Shown here in pieces: positions 18,139 through 29,124 of a stretch of DNA of 64,000 bases. The notes beneath the pieces were generated by a model. The model was not told the DNA's origin. It made no database searches and worked only from the letters and a program-made list of their open reading frames with translations. The stretch lies in the NCBI GenBank assembly GCA_903911355.1, contig CAIWDD010000005.1, positions 35,072 to 99,071 on the forward strand, written 5' to 3'. Position 1 is the stretch's first letter. The number at the start of each line of letters is the position of its first letter. The position numbers and the translations under genes are program-made. Origin of the DNA: an uncultured Nodularia sp. (lineage in GTDB: Bacteria > Cyanobacteriota > Cyanobacteriia > Cyanobacteriales > Nostocaceae).

Positions 18139-19596
18139 ATGAGTAAAAATGGTTGGTTGGGACTGGGGAAACAAAGCCTAATTTCACCTGGTGCTATTGG
18201 TTGGATGATTGGGGTGGGTACTTTAATTTTATTTACGGCTAGTAGTTTAAGACACTTTTTATTTCAATCAACTGCCCTGGATCTAGCTGTATTTGATCAA
18301 TGGATATATTTAACAAGTCAAGGATTACCGCCCATTTCATCTTTCTTTGGTTTTCACATGATCGGAGATCATGCTGCTTTTATTCTATATTTGATCGCCC
18401 TGCCATATCGAATTTATCCTAATGTCCATTGGTTGTTTGCAATTCAAGCCTTCGCTTTAGCAATAGGGTGTTTACCTATATATACCTTGAGTTTGCAAAC
18501 TGGTTTATCCGTCACTTATGCGAGAGCAATAGCTGTTTCTTATTTGCTTTATCCTGCCTTATTCAATATCAACTTTTTTACTGACTTTCGCCCAGAAGCA
18601 ATTGCAGTTACAGCAATACTATGGGCAATGTGGGCTGGAATTGCAGGCAAAACTAGACAGTTAATTATAGCTATTACTTTAATACTGATCTGCAAGGATA
18701 CTTTAAGTTTAACCGTGGTTGCTTTCGGCATATGCCTATGGTTGAGCAAGCATAGACGTATTTATGGAATTTGTTGTATTGTAGCAGGTATAGTTTGGTA
18801 TTTACTAACAATTGGTTATCTTGTTCCTTGGCTGAGGGGTGGTGAAGCAGGTGGGGTCGTATTTTATAATTCTCTTGGTAATTCTCCTAGAGAAATTATC
18901 TGGAATATTATTAGTAATCCTGGGTTAATTTTAGGCAGGTTTTTCTTACCTGATACATTGTTTTATTATTTCCTACTCATACTACCAGTAATTATTGGAG
19001 TACATTGGCGAAAATCAATGGCATTGTTACCTGCATTGCCAATGTTGCTTCTCAATATTATCTCTGACTATTCGGCGCAACGAGATTTAATTCATCATTA
19101 TTCTCTGCTAATTTTTCCATTTATTATTGTCTGGATGTTGGATTCAATCAGACATTACCAAAAGGAAAGAACAAGACGTTGGTTACAGCCTTCCATTTTA
19201 ATAACTTGGGCTATTATTGTATTTTTGCTCTTAGGCAAGTATGATTTCTTTATGACCAGGTATTTATCAAATATACCAAATCTCGAATTTCTTCATACTG
19301 CTGTTAGCTTAGTACCAAATCAATCCAGTGTTATCACAACCTCAACCATAGCTCCCCATTTGAGCCATCGACAAAATATTAAACTCATTAATATGAATTT
19401 GAATGCTGTACAAATTAGTGAGCAAGGATTTGATTATGTCCTCTTAGATTTAAATATGAACAGAAAGAAAAATGCTGAATTTAACCAAAATTTAATCAAT
19501 GAAATGAAAACTAACCAAGCATTGAACCTAGTATATCAGAATGGTGATGTTTACTTATTTAGGAAAAGCTCTGAAGGGGTGACAAATTCGGACTAA
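18139..19596 (+). CDS. DUF2079 polytopic membrane protein
   Basis: This 485-aa protein has about ten hydrophobic helices. Signature stretches include ALDLAVFDQWIYLTSQGLPP near residue 50 and NFFTDFRPEAIAVTAILWAMW near 150, which match DUF2079. The family resembles glycosyltransferase-C-type membrane proteins, with an acidic loop after the first helix (here DLAVFDQ), so a lipid-linked sugar transfer role is possible but unproven. The C-terminus is soluble (ends with GDVYLFRKS). A degraded paralogue lies 1.1 kb downstream. Confidence 0.8.
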   Translation: MSKNGWLGLGKQSLISPGAIGWMIGVGTLILFTASSLRHFLFQSTALDLAVFDQWIYLTSQGLPPISSFFGFHMIGDHAAFILYLIALPYRIYPNVHWLFAIQAFALAIGCLPIYTLSLQTGLSVTYARAIAVSYLLYPALFNINFFTDFRPEAIAVTAILWAMWAGIAGKTRQLIIAITLILICKDTLSLTVVAFGICLWLSKHRRIYGICCIVAGIVWYLLTIGYLVPWLRGGEAGGVVFYNSLGNSPREIIWNIISNPGLILGRFFLPDTLFYYFLLILPVIIGVHWRKSMALLPALPMLLLNIISDYSAQRDLIHHYSLLIFPFIIVWMLDSIRHYQKERTRRWLQPSILITWAIIVFLLLGKYDFFMTRYLSNIPNLEFLHTAVSLVPNQSSVITTSTIAPHLSHRQNIKLINMNLNAVQISEQGFDYVLLDLNMNRKKNAEFNQNLINEMKTNQALNLVYQNGDVYLFRKSSEGVTNSD

Positions 19597-19808
19597 ACCC
19601 TTATCGAATAAGGATTGTCAAAGAGTCAGCCTGGAAAAGATGAAAACAAATTGGGAACCTATTCCAACATAAAATTCAGACTTGTGGGGTTTAGTTATTG
19701 AGAATAGAATCAATAAAGCTAGAAAACGATGTTTACTTTTTCAAGGCGCAAACCTTCAAAACCCTTGCTGCATATTTAATTCAAAGGTTTTTGTCACCCC
19801 GTCAGACA
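19597..19808. other. Intergenic region after DUF2079
   Basis: AT-rich with no credible gene. It joins directly to the HNH fragment and MITE and is part of the same degraded stretch. Confidence 0.4.
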
Positions 19809-20066
19809 CTAATCATGACTTATCAAACATCCTGTAAAACTTCCATTACTGGCTGTATTCTTGTCGTGGCAATGTCTGTGTAATAGTTGTAAGTTTTTGT
19901 ATTCATCTTTTCCACCTTTGGAGATGGGTAAGATGTGGTCAACTTCCATTACATCACCGTCCCTAAAGTAGTGCCCACATAATCGACATTTACCCTTTTG
20001 CCTTTTAAGTATAGTACTTACGCAAGATTGGACTAAAAACCTAGTTCTGATGTACGGGTGATTCAT
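19809..20066 (-). pseudogene. Fragment of group II intron maturase HNH domain, fused at its 5' end to a MITE
   Basis: The conserved part reads LKRQKGKCRLCGHYF, MEVDHILPISKGG and KNLQLLHRHCHD. This matches the C-terminal HNH endonuclease domain of cyanobacterial group II intron reverse transcriptases, with zinc cysteines CRLC, the catalytic DH pair, and a second HRHC set. No reverse-transcriptase or maturase domain lies upstream. The first ~16 codons are supplied by the MITE at 20016-20101, so the apparent ATG is not the original start. A stand-alone HNH gene is a less likely alternative. Confidence 0.7.
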
Positions 20067-20101
20067 GAATTACCCCGACTTTCGTTCTGTTTTGCGTAAG
20101 T
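20016..20101. mobile_element. 86-bp MITE with ACTTACGCAA terminal inverted repeats
   Basis: ACTTACGCAA (20016-20025) is the exact reverse complement of TTGCGTAAGT (20092-20101). The interior has no coding capacity of its own but contributes a start codon to the HNH fragment on the minus strand. The TIR sequence resembles ends seen on Nostocales transposon-derived elements. I see no convincing target-site duplication. Confidence 0.65.
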
Positions 20102-20200
20102 CCTGATTCTATGTAATTAATTAAAAAAAACATAATTACTACCCTGTCAGGAGATATTTCACTGCACAAAAGATAGGTAATTCAGAGGCTGAAATCAAAT

Positions 20201-20725
20201 TTATCCTAGCCAACCACCACTACCATAGTTGAACCATTGTGATCCCAACCAAACCACGCCAACTGCAGCAATTACCCACATCAGCCGATTTAACTTAGGT
20301 ACAGATAATGATGTTAACATGACACCAATAGATACAAAAGCATAGGGTGTACCAAAGTAATAACGAGCATTGCTATACAGGTATCCAGCATTAGCCAAGA
20401 AGTTAATGATGCAATGAACGCCAGAAAATGCTACTGCGTAAAGCACAGTAAACGAGATCCAATTATTGAGTACCTGTCTGGGGTTGTCGATGGGTATAGA
20501 CTTGATCCAGCCCTTGGCAAAATAACTTAATCCTGTAAGAATAGCTATAAACAATAGGGGATGGAATAAAAAAATGTATATCCATGGTTTAGATGGAAGA
20601 TTAATAACGATTTCCCTCCAACCTCGATAGATGGCGTATAACAGGTAGCCCAATACGGCAAAAACTAGAATAGATGTATAAAGGGCGTGGATATCCATCA
20701 GTAAAGACCGGGGGAAAACTAGCAA
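20201..20725 (-). CDS. Membrane protein, probably the remnant of a larger gene
   Basis: This 174-aa ORF has four or five hydrophobic helices (for example ILVFAVLGYLLYAIYRGW and LMWVIAAVGVVWLGSQW). MDIHALYTSILV at 20698 is a more natural start than the one at 20725. The C-terminal layout (NARYYFGTPYAFVSIGVML) recalls the last helices of GT-C type transferases, so it may be the 3' part of a truncated gene. Its 5' end overlaps the degraded DUF2079 copy on the other strand, which supports rearrangement. Function is unknown. Confidence 0.5.
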   Translation of the reverse strand: MLVFPRSLLMDIHALYTSILVFAVLGYLLYAIYRGWREIVINLPSKPWIYIFLFHPLLFIAILTGLSYFAKGWIKSIPIDNPRQVLNNWISFTVLYAVAFSGVHCIINFLANAGYLYSNARYYFGTPYAFVSIGVMLTSLSVPKLNRLMWVIAAVGVVWLGSQWFNYGSGGWLG

Positions 20726-21018
20726 CCAGGGCAGTTTTGGCGGCGCGTATGGGAAAAATAACTTGGTTTTCTGTTTGTGTAATCTTAATTTTAAGCTGTA
20801 AAGCAGTGTTATCCCTAACTGTTGCTGCGATGGGAATATGGTTAGTGTTTTTTGAGTATATCTTATTAAACGTTAGTCATTTTGGTTGGCGAATTAATCA
20901 AGATTTTGCCAATTCTCTGGTTAAGCAAATCACCTCTAATCCGGAATTTAAATTAGAATTTCAGGATAAAGATGTTTACTTATTTAGCAAAAAGTTAATT
21001 AATTACTGGTGCAATTAA
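20674..21018 (+). pseudogene. DUF2079 paralogue with large internal deletion
   Basis: From about 20727 the frame reads VCVILILSCKAVLSLTVAAM, matching the middle of the intact DUF2079 protein at 18139 (AITLILICKDTLSLTVVAF). It then jumps directly to YILLNVS...INQDFANSLVKQ...DKDVYLFSKK, matching that protein's last 45 residues (YVLLDLN...FNQNLINEMK...NGDVYLFRKS). About 235 codons between these parts are missing, as is the whole N-terminal third. It ends inside the 3' end of the GT39 gene. Similarity is clear but diverged, so this is an old deletion relic and not a recent duplicate. Confidence 0.75.
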
Positions 21019-22545
21019 TGTCAATTCTTCAACCTTGCCAATAACTTGACTCATAGGTAAATTAAGATGATCTAAACTAGCATTATCTAATAGTAAATAA
21101 TATTTTTGTGACCACATTTGTTGTAAAACTCTAACATCTGCGGGAATGACTTGACAATCACAGTAAAAATCTAAACTAGGACGACCATAAGTAAAAGAAG
21201 TGTAAATTTTAGTTCCTGGTGCAACATGGGAGCGAATTAATGCAGCTACTGGTTTAACTGGGAAAGCTTCGTTTAACTCCCAAATCCAGGATTTGGAAGT
21301 CATTAATAGTGCTAAAACTAGATACATACCCGAAAATAGCACAGGAATAAAACGGCGATCGCGTTGTTTAATCAACCATGCTGCTAAACTCATACTGATT
21401 GCCAAAACTAGACTCATGGCTATTAATAGAGGCTGAGGTTCAGCAACAATAAAGTAAATACATCCTCCCACACCTGCTAAAGCAATAATAGTCAAACATA
21501 TTGCCCAATATTTGTTAATTAAATGCTTAAACTGCCAAACTTCACTAAGTTTTGCCCCAATTGCCAAAGCTAGGAAAGGATAAACTGGCATAATATACCA
21601 AGGTAGTTTGGTTCTCATCACAGAAATACTGAAAAAATAAACAATTATCCCAATGAGAATTAAACGAGACCAAGAGGTATGATGTTTTTTGATAGCTAGA
21701 TATAAACCGCCAGGTAAAAATATGATCCAGGGAAAACCATATTTAACTAACTCGATTAAATAGTACCAAGGCGAACCGCTATTACCTTCTACAGACTTAA
21801 CAACACGGTTAAAGGTTTGTAAGTGTAAATTTATTTGCAAGAAATTATCCCCATAATATTGCCATTGGGCAAAATACCAGGTTAAAGGTGCTGCTGTTCC
21901 GAAAAAAATTCCCACCCAGAAATAGGGATTTTTCCACAAACTTAATTGTTTCTCGGTAATCAAAAATAAACAAGCGATTAACCCCAATAATAAAACCAGC
22001 ATCCCTTTTGTTAGAGTAATTAACCCCAGACATAAGCCAGCACCTAGTGCATATTGCTGATTTTGACGCGATTTTAGTAAAAGAAATAACAATAATAAGA
22101 AAAAAGTAATACTGGCGCCATCTAGCATCGCGAGTCGTCCATGACGTACTACAGGCAACATTGTGAGGTAAACTAAGGCTGAAAATAAAGCTGGTAAGTT
22201 CTGCTGAAAAACCAAACCTCCTACTAAATAGAGTATCGGTACTCCCAATGCGGTTAATAGTGCACCAGGTAAACGTGTTGTGAACTCATTCACCCCTCCC
22301 AGGGAGTAAGTCCAAGCAATCAGTATATGGATGAGAGGAGGTTTATTATGATATGGTTGATCTCGCAAAACTGGGTAAAGCCAGCCCATGGAAGCAAATG
22401 GGGCGCGCCAAATTTCACGAGCAACTTGCGCTACAGTACCCTCATCCCAATCTCGTAAGGGTGAGTTTCCCAAAAATATTAGCCAGAGAATCAGAGATCC
22501 CAGAAGTAAGGTGATTAGCCATTTTTTCTCTGCAAATCGGCGCAT
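20995..22545 (-). CDS. GT39/ArnT-like membrane glycosyltransferase
   Basis: This 516-aa protein has a GT-C layout: one helix, then a first loop with the acidic motif RDWDEGTVAQVAREI (catalytic Asp expected here). YHNKPPLIHILIAW is the conserved KPP segment of the PMT_2/ArnT family, and about ten more helices follow. The C-terminal ~90 residues are soluble. It likely moves a sugar from a polyprenyl-phosphate donor to a lipid or protein acceptor on the outer side of the membrane; the acceptor is unknown. The start is ATG at 22545. Its last 24 bases overlap the DUF2079 relic. Confidence 0.85.
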   Translation of the reverse strand: MRRFAEKKWLITLLLGSLILWLIFLGNSPLRDWDEGTVAQVAREIWRAPFASMGWLYPVLRDQPYHNKPPLIHILIAWTYSLGGVNEFTTRLPGALLTALGVPILYLVGGLVFQQNLPALFSALVYLTMLPVVRHGRLAMLDGASITFFLLLLFLLLKSRQNQQYALGAGLCLGLITLTKGMLVLLLGLIACLFLITEKQLSLWKNPYFWVGIFFGTAAPLTWYFAQWQYYGDNFLQINLHLQTFNRVVKSVEGNSGSPWYYLIELVKYGFPWIIFLPGGLYLAIKKHHTSWSRLILIGIIVYFFSISVMRTKLPWYIMPVYPFLALAIGAKLSEVWQFKHLINKYWAICLTIIALAGVGGCIYFIVAEPQPLLIAMSLVLAISMSLAAWLIKQRDRRFIPVLFSGMYLVLALLMTSKSWIWELNEAFPVKPVAALIRSHVAPGTKIYTSFTYGRPSLDFYCDCQVIPADVRVLQQMWSQKYYLLLDNASLDHLNLPMSQVIGKVEELTLIAPVIN

Positions 22546-23273
22546 ATGTGAAAATTACAAGACAATATTTTTTTAGTTTATCCTGCTCTTGATTCCTGTG
22601 CTGAGTGTAACTAAATTTATTTAAGGGTAAGGGTGCAATTAATGTGCAAATTCACGAGGAACTATGATAAATAAGACCTGAGTTAAACCCTAGTAATAAT
22701 ACTCTGCAAATGCTTAATTATTAGCATTTATGGAAAAACTGAGATATTGCTGGCAATTCTTGCTAATAAATCCGCAAACAGTATAATAATTGACTGCTTT
22801 TTGTACATTATTAATGGGAAAATCTATGCACTTAATTGTTTTAGGTTCCAAATTGTATCAGGGAAAAATCTATAATTATTCAGTTGAAAATTTAACTTTT
22901 TCTTCCAGACATAGTAATGACAAATGGCTAACGGTAGGCTATGCTTTCAAGAGCAAAATATCAGGTGATTGAAGAGCGGATAAGATTTACTTAAATATTA
23001 GGGAAAATTGTAACTTGCTATTTCTTGTAATTACTGTCTGGCAATATGAGAGAGGACTAAAATTTTCAATGCTAGCCGGGTAATTTTCCAGTATGTGTCA
23101 GTCCTCAGATAATGATGTGTATTTTATTTACCACGAAAAGTGCTGTATGTGTCTTTGTGTCAAAAATTATGGATATGACCAAAAATCTGCGTATCTAGTA
23201 TTTATAAGCAAGTGTGTTATGAAACCAATGTCACAACTATAACTGATAGTTCTACCCTTGAAGGAGCTATGAA
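22546..23273. other. Intergenic region between GT39 gene and deacetylase
   Basis: AT-rich with no convincing gene. An inverted repeat TTATTAGCA (22718-22726) / TGCTAATAA (22761-22769) is visible. The region holds divergent promoters for GT39 (minus) and the deacetylase (plus). The RBS for the latter is AAGGAGC, ending about eight bases before its GTG. Confidence 0.5.
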
Positions 23274-24206
23274 GTGGCAAAAAATAAGACTTTTTTGTGG
23301 CCGCAAGGAATACTAATTGCATTACTTTTCTTGAGTGCTAGTTTGAGCATTAGCTTAATGTTATTCATCAAGCCCAATGCATCTAATACCTCCCGTGGCG
23401 TAGCCATTGCTCAGGGGAGAGGAGGTATAAATATAAATAATTTACCTGCCGCCAAGGTCGGTACTCAGCAGCGCATTGAGCAGTTAAAGGCGGCGATGCT
23501 CACCAGTTGGGAGCAAGAAGCAAACATTAAGGGTGTTACCTCTGGTGCACCGGCACGCTTTCAAGGAGCAACTATTAAGGCGGGTAAAGTGAATCAAGAT
23601 CAAAAAGTGATTGCTCTGACTTTTGATGATGGCCCTTGGAGGGAAACCACTTCACAAGTGCTGGATATTCTTAAACAAAATAATATTAAAGCTACATTTT
23701 TTGTTGTTGGACAGAATGTTAAGAATTATCCCACTCTAGTGCAGAGGGTGATTGCTGAAGGTCACGCCATTGGTAATCATACTTGGCATCATTGGTATCA
23801 TTATATGAATCCCAATGCAGCAGCCTATGAAGTTAAGCACACAACGGAAATAATTTATCAAGTTACTGGTGTCAAAACAAATTTGTTTAGACCGCCGGGG
23901 GGAATTATGCATAATGGACTAGCTGCTTATGCTAGAAATAATCAGTATGCCATTGTTCTGTGGTCGTCGGATTCATTAGACTATTCCCTACCCAGTGTTC
24001 CGAACTTGGTCAATAATGTTTTTCGGAACGCACAACCTGGGGGTATTGTGTTGTTGCATGATGGGGGTGGAAATCGTTCCCAAACTGTGCAAGCTTTACC
24101 GGAAATTATTAGTAAGTTTCGAGAGCAAGGTTATAGTTTTGTGACTATTCCAGAACTTTTAGTGATGGAAGACAAAAATCAAACTTTGCTCGCAAACGAA
24201 AAATAA
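23274..24206 (+). CDS. Membrane-anchored polysaccharide deacetylase (NodB domain)
   Basis: The GTG start is chosen from the RBS AAGGAG just upstream. The 310-aa protein has one N-terminal membrane helix (ILIALLFLSASLSISLMLFI), then a linker, then the NodB domain from about residue 115. Motif 1 is ALTFDDGPW (catalytic and metal-binding Asp), motif 2 is HAIGNHTWHHW (zinc His pair), motif 3 is LFRPPGG, and LHDGGGNRSQT is motif 5. It likely removes N-acetyl groups from peptidoglycan or an exopolysaccharide. A TGGCGTAGCCA repeat core lies in frame at 23396-23406 within the linker. Confidence 0.9.
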   Translation: MAKNKTFLWPQGILIALLFLSASLSISLMLFIKPNASNTSRGVAIAQGRGGININNLPAAKVGTQQRIEQLKAAMLTSWEQEANIKGVTSGAPARFQGATIKAGKVNQDQKVIALTFDDGPWRETTSQVLDILKQNNIKATFFVVGQNVKNYPTLVQRVIAEGHAIGNHTWHHWYHYMNPNAAAYEVKHTTEIIYQVTGVKTNLFRPPGGIMHNGLAAYARNNQYAIVLWSSDSLDYSLPSVPNLVNNVFRNAQPGGIVLLHDGGGNRSQTVQALPEIISKFREQGYSFVTIPELLVMEDKNQTLLANEK

Positions 24207-24339
24207 TGCTTATGGCTAGTCCATGGAAATTACAGGAAATTTCATCTGAGTAAGATACCCAAGGGCGGGTAAGGCCACCCCAGAAAAGTTTTATCATTCA
24301 TATCTGTACTTCAGATTCGGTGCAAGATGCTGTATGAGT

Positions 24340-24378
24340 TGTAGAGACGTTAGTTAGTAACGTCTCTACAGTTTTTTA
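24340..24378 (+). terminator. Strong hairpin terminator between deacetylase and Fd-GOGAT
   Basis: TGTAGAGACGTT (24340-24351) and AACGTCTCTACA (24359-24370) form a perfect 12-bp stem with a 7-base loop, followed by GTTTTTT on the plus strand. It sits between convergent genes and may serve both. The GTAGAGACGTT stem is also a common cyanobacterial intergenic repeat. Confidence 0.8.
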
Positions 24379-24401
24379 ACTGTTGAGAAAAGTTGGGTAC
24401 C

Positions 24402-27400
24402 TTAAACTGAACTCAACTGTTTTTCCACAATAGCTTGGGGATTTGCTTCTGGACTCTGGGCTTCAGAAGGTGGTACTAGTTGCCAGAATTTAGGCAAGTA
24501 TTCTGACCAATTTTGCAGAATCATTTTTGCTTTTGGTGAACCAGTGCGATCGCCATGATTTCTGATTAATTCTTGCAATTGTTTTGCGCCCGCTTCTGTC
24601 AGCACTCGCTGGACTTTGACAATTTCTGGATTGACTAACTCCGGGAAAGAATTGTCTTCATCTAGGAAGTATGCTAGTCCGCCAGTCATCCCTGCGCCCA
24701 CGTTACGTCCTACTTTCCCCAAGACAACAATCACCCCACCGGTCATGTACTCGCAGCAGTGGTCTCCTGCACCTTCAATAACTGCCATACCTTTGGAGTT
24801 ACGTACAGCGAAGCGTTCACCGGCTAAACCGTTGGCGAATAATGTACCACCGGTGGCACCATAGAGGCAGGTGTTACCAACTATGACATTTTGTGATGCT
24901 GGGTAGGTAGCATCCCCTGGGGGTTTGATGATGATTTCACCACCGTGCATCCCCTTACCCACATAGTCGTTAGCTTCTCCTGTCAAGGTCAAAATCATGC
25001 CAGGGAGGTTGAAAGCACCAAAGCTTTGCCCCACACTACCTTGGAAATTGAGGTTAATTTGTCCTTCAAAACCACTGTCACCATGGCGAGAAGCGATCGC
25101 ACCGGCTAACCGTGCTCCCACTGTTCTATCTGTGTTAACTACCGCCAAGGTTTTTGTAGCAGTGGTATTTTGGTCGATCGCCCTTTGAATATCTGGGTCA
25201 GCCAGCAATTCGTCATCTAGCACCACACCGTTACTGTGGACTTCTTCATGTAGTAACCAGGTACGGTTATTTTTCCCATCTGGGAGCTGTAGTAAACAGT
25301 CGAGGTTGAGTGCTTGGGTTTTGCTAACTTTTGCCCCCTCCCGTGTGGTCAACAAATCAGCCCGTCCGACAATTTCTAATAAGGATCTGTAGCCGAGTCT
25401 TGCTAGTAAATGGCGAACTTCTTCAGCGATAAAATAGAAGAAATTGACTACATGTTCTGGCATTCCTGTAAACCGCTTGCGGAGTTCTTCTTTTTGAGAA
25501 GCAACACCCACAGGACAGTTATTAGTGTGGCAGATGCGCGCCATAATACAACCTTCAGCAATCATGGCGATGGAACCAAAACCAAATTCTTCACCGCCCA
25601 TCAAAGCGCCCATGACCACATCCCAACCAGATTTTAGCCCACCGTCTACACGCAAAATCACGCGATCGCGCAGACCATTTTGCATCAATACACGATGTAC
25701 CTCCGTTAACCCTAGTTCCCAGGGTGAACCTGCGTGTTTAATAGAACTCAGTGGTGAGGCTCCGGTACCACCGTCATGACCAGATATCTGAATAATATCG
25801 GCGTTGGCTTTAGCTACACCCGCCGCAATAGTCCCAATACCAATTTCCGCCACCAGCTTTACAGATACCTGTGCTGTGGGGTTAATTTGGTGCAGGTCAA
25901 AAATTAGCTGTGCTAGGTCTTCAATGGAATAAATATCATGGTGGGGTGGGGGTGAAATCAAGGTTACACCGGGCTTAGAGCGCCTTAACATAGCAATGTA
26001 AGGACTAACTTTTGCTCCTGGTAGTTGTCCACCTTCCCCAGGTTTTGCTCCCTGGGCGATTTTGATTTCAATTTGTTGGGCGCTGCTTAAATATCCTGGT
26101 GTGACCCCAAAGCGTCCCGATGCTACTTGCTTAATAGCACTAGAAGCTGTGTCACCATTGCGCAAGCCATGCAAATGAGGTAAAGTCGGTGATTTACCGG
26201 ATGGGTCTACGTCATTTAGCACTTTATACCGTACTGGATCTTCCCCACCCTCCCCAGAGTTAGATTTGCCACCAATGCGGTTCATGGCTATAGCCAAAGT
26301 CTCATGGGCTTCTCTTGATAATGCACCTAAAGACATCCCACCAGTACAGAAGCGTTTGACAATCTCACTGACTGATTCTACTTCTTCTAAAGGGATGGGT
26401 GGGCGATCGCTTTGGAAGTCCAACAAATCACGCAAAGCTGTTACTGGTCGTCCTTGTAGGTGCTGCTTGTAAACTTCGTAGTGGTCATATTGTTTACCAT
26501 CCACGGCTTTATGGAGCGCCTTGGCCATTTCTGGGTTATTCATATGGTATTCTCCCTTAGGGAAATACTGAACAAAACCCAAATTTTCTAACTTCTTAGC
26601 GGTCAGTTCCGGGAAGGCTTTGCGATGGAAAGAAAGCACTTCTTCTGCTAATTCCTTGACGCTTAACCCACCGATGCGGGAAGTTGTACCACAGAATCCC
26701 AATGCTAATAAATCCCCACCGATACCAATGGCTTCAAAAATTTGCGCCGCTTGATAACTGGACAGTAAGGATATTCCCATTTTTGAGAGAATTTTTAGTA
26801 AACCGGAGTTTACCGCTTGGCGATAATTCCCTAAAGCTTCTTCTAGGGTGAGCTTAGTGATTTTACCCCGTTCCATAAAGTTTTGGGTTTTGGGTTTCCA
26901 CCACCAGTCGCGGACAGTATCCAAAGCTGTGTAAGGACAAACCGCATCAACTCCATAGCCAATCAAACAGGCGAAGTGATGTGTACTCCAGCACTGGGCT
27001 GTTTTCACAATCAAGGATGTTTTAGTTCGTAGACCTTGCTGTATTAGGTGATGATGTACTGCTCCTACTGCTAGTAAGGGAGGAATGTAAGTATATTCAG
27101 AACTAATGCCATTATCCCCTTCTGGGCAATCGCTGAGGATTAAAATCTTTGCTCCAGCCTTGACAGATGCCGCAGCTTGTGATTTTAAAGACTGTACAGC
27201 ATCTTTTAATCCTTCTGGTCCTTGGGCGATCGCAAACAAGGTGGATAATTCCGCTGTTGCAAACCCTGATAACCGAATCGCCTCTAGTTCTGTCTCCATC
27301 AACACAGGGGATTCTAATTTCAGTTTGCGGGCGTGTTCTGGCTTAACTTCTAATAAGTTTCCTCGTTCTCCCAGTTCCACATTTAAGGACATGACCAACC

Positions 27401-29066
27401 TCTCCCGTAGGGGGTCAATGGCTGGATTTGTCACCTGAGCAAAACGCTGCTTGAAGTAGTCATACAGTAGGTGGGGTTTTTCTGACAGCACCGCTAAAGG
27501 AATATCATCCCCCATGCAGAAAGTCGGTTCTTTACCCTCAGCGGCCATGGGTTGAATTACCATTTCTACATCTTCTGTGGTATAGCCAAAGGCCAATTGA
27601 TGACGCAGTAGGGTTTGTTCATCGCTTCCTATGGCTACCCCACTGATATTTTGGGGCGTGATGGAATGACTATTCCCATTGCTGGGAGTTTGATGTACTA
27701 GGTGTTTGAGTTCTTGGCGATATTGTTTTAACCATTCTCCATAGGGATGCTGCTGGGCGATGTGTTGTTTAATTTCCCAATTTTTGAGGATTTCATGGTT
27801 GACCAGATCCACAGCAATCATTTGTCCTGGTCCGAGTCTACCTTTTTCTAGAATATTCCCTTCGGGAATTTCTACTACTCCAGCTTCGGAAGCGACAAGG
27901 ATGTAATCATCTTTGGTAATTAGATAACGAGCGGGTCTTAATCCGTTACGGTCTAGTGTGGCGCCAACTTTTTCACCATCACTAAATACTAACAGTGCTG
28001 GCCCGTCCCATGCTTCTTGCAGTCCGCTGTAATATTCGTAAAAATCGATAATTTCGGGATATTGACGCAAAGAAGGTTGATTTTGGTATGCCTCTGGCAC
28101 CATAATCATTAAGGCTTCCAAGGGGCTACGTCCTGAACGTACCATTAATTCCAGAACGTTATCTAAGGTGGCTGAGTCGCTGTTGTCGATATGAACTAGG
28201 GGCTTAAATTCCTTGGAGCGATCGCCCCATACTGGATGATTCAGGCTAGATTCCCGTGCCATCATCCAGTTAATATTACCCAACAAGGTATTAATTTCGC
28301 CGTTGTGACCCAATAAACGCATGGGTTGAGCCAGTGGCCACTTGGGCATGGTATTAGTGCTAAACCGGCGATGGTAAACGGCAAAGGCGCTTTTGTAGGC
28401 TGGATTCTTTAAATCGAGATAAAATTCTGCCAAGATAGCAGAGCGCACCATGCCTTTATAGACTATTGTCCGATTGGACAACGAGCAAATATAGAATTCT
28501 GGGGAAATATGCTGAGTAGCTTTGAAAATTCGCCGGCGGGTGATATATAGTTCTCTTTCTAGTTCATCGCCACTTTTATCTGTCGATCCTAGAAAAACCT
28601 GTTCTATCTGGGGTTGATTTTCTCTTGCTTGTATCCCCAGTAAATTAGGTTGCACTGGTACTACGCGCCAACCCAGTACGGTTAATTTTTCTGCTGCCGC
28701 TATTTCCTCGACTATACCTCTAATTTTTGCCGCTATTTCCCTACTTTGTGGTAGAAATAACATTCCTACCCCCACATTTTCCCGGGAATAGTCTTTTTCA
28801 AATAACTCCCAGGGGATTGCTGTCAATATTCCTGCACCATCACCAGAATCTTGGTCAGCGCTACAACCACCGCGGTGTTCTAAACAGGTTAAAGCATCTA
28901 AAGCTTTTGTCACAATTTCGTGACTGGCATAATTGCGGCGATGAGCAATAAAACCTACACCACAAGCATCTCGTTCTTCTACTAACCACCTTGGTCCATC
29001 TAATGGTTTGATTTGAATATCTGAAATTTTCTGTGTTTGTGATTGATGCATCGCTTTATCTTTCAT
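24402..29066 (-). CDS. gltB: Ferredoxin-dependent glutamate synthase (Fd-GOGAT), large single subunit
   Basis: This makes two glutamates from glutamine and 2-oxoglutarate, the main ammonium-assimilation route with glutamine synthetase. At 1554 aa it is full length. The amidotransferase domain follows a short propeptide, with catalytic C35 in RDACGVGF. The FMN-binding synthase domain includes [10 protein letters not shown] and [13 protein letters not shown]. The 3Fe-4S cysteines are in [15 protein letters not shown]. The C-terminal beta-helix domain contains GGEIIIKPP. No small (NADPH) subunit is adjacent, which fits a ferredoxin-type enzyme (also called glsF or gltS in cyanobacteria). MHQSQTQ at codon 6 is an alternative start. 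Confidence 0.95.
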   Translation of the reverse strand: MKDKAMHQSQTQKISDIQIKPLDGPRWLVEERDACGVGFIAHRRNYASHEIVTKALDALTCLEHRGGCSADQDSGDGAGILTAIPWELFEKDYSRENVGVGMLFLPQSREIAAKIRGIVEEIAAAEKLTVLGWRVVPVQPNLLGIQARENQPQIEQVFLGSTDKSGDELERELYITRRRIFKATQHISPEFYICSLSNRTIVYKGMVRSAILAEFYLDLKNPAYKSAFAVYHRRFSTNTMPKWPLAQPMRLLGHNGEINTLLGNINWMMARESSLNHPVWGDRSKEFKPLVHIDNSDSATLDNVLELMVRSGRSPLEALMIMVPEAYQNQPSLRQYPEIIDFYEYYSGLQEAWDGPALLVFSDGEKVGATLDRNGLRPARYLITKDDYILVASEAGVVEIPEGNILEKGRLGPGQMIAVDLVNHEILKNWEIKQHIAQQHPYGEWLKQYRQELKHLVHQTPSNGNSHSITPQNISGVAIGSDEQTLLRHQLAFGYTTEDVEMVIQPMAAEGKEPTFCMGDDIPLAVLSEKPHLLYDYFKQRFAQVTNPAIDPLRERLVMSLNVELGERGNLLEVKPEHARKLKLESPVLMETELEAIRLSGFATAELSTLFAIAQGPEGLKDAVQSLKSQAAASVKAGAKILILSDCPEGDNGISSEYTYIPPLLAVGAVHHHLIQQGLRTKTSLIVKTAQCWSTHHFACLIGYGVDAVCPYTALDTVRDWWWKPKTQNFMERGKITKLTLEEALGNYRQAVNSGLLKILSKMGISLLSSYQAAQIFEAIGIGGDLLALGFCGTTSRIGGLSVKELAEEVLSFHRKAFPELTAKKLENLGFVQYFPKGEYHMNNPEMAKALHKAVDGKQYDHYEVYKQHLQGRPVTALRDLLDFQSDRPPIPLEEVESVSEIVKRFCTGGMSLGALSREAHETLAIAMNRIGGKSNSGEGGEDPVRYKVLNDVDPSGKSPTLPHLHGLRNGDTASSAIKQVASGRFGVTPGYLSSAQQIEIKIAQGAKPGEGGQLPGAKVSPYIAMLRRSKPGVTLISPPPHHDIYSIEDLAQLIFDLHQINPTAQVSVKLVAEIGIGTIAAGVAKANADIIQISGHDGGTGASPLSSIKHAGSPWELGLTEVHRVLMQNGLRDRVILRVDGGLKSGWDVVMGALMGGEEFGFGSIAMIAEGCIMARICHTNNCPVGVASQKEELRKRFTGMPEHVVNFFYFIAEEVRHLLARLGYRSLLEIVGRADLLTTREGAKVSKTQALNLDCLLQLPDGKNNRTWLLHEEVHSNGVVLDDELLADPDIQRAIDQNTTATKTLAVVNTDRTVGARLAGAIASRHGDSGFEGQINLNFQGSVGQSFGAFNLPGMILTLTGEANDYVGKGMHGGEIIIKPPGDATYPASQNVIVGNTCLYGATGGTLFANGLAGERFAVRNSKGMAVIEGAGDHCCEYMTGGVIVVLGKVGRNVGAGMTGGLAYFLDEDNSFPELVNPEIVKVQRVLTEAGAKQLQELIRNHGDRTGSPKAKMILQNWSEYLPKFWQLVPPSEAQSPEANPQAIVEKQLSSV

Positions 29067-29124
29067 AGACTGTTCTTGAGATGGTTAGTCACAAATGTTG
29101 CCAATATTTGTGAGAAGAATATAC

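Noticed and set aside
22790..22972. 60-codon ORF upstream of the deacetylase
   Set aside because: AT-rich region, no RBS, and no protein-like pattern; treated as intergenic.
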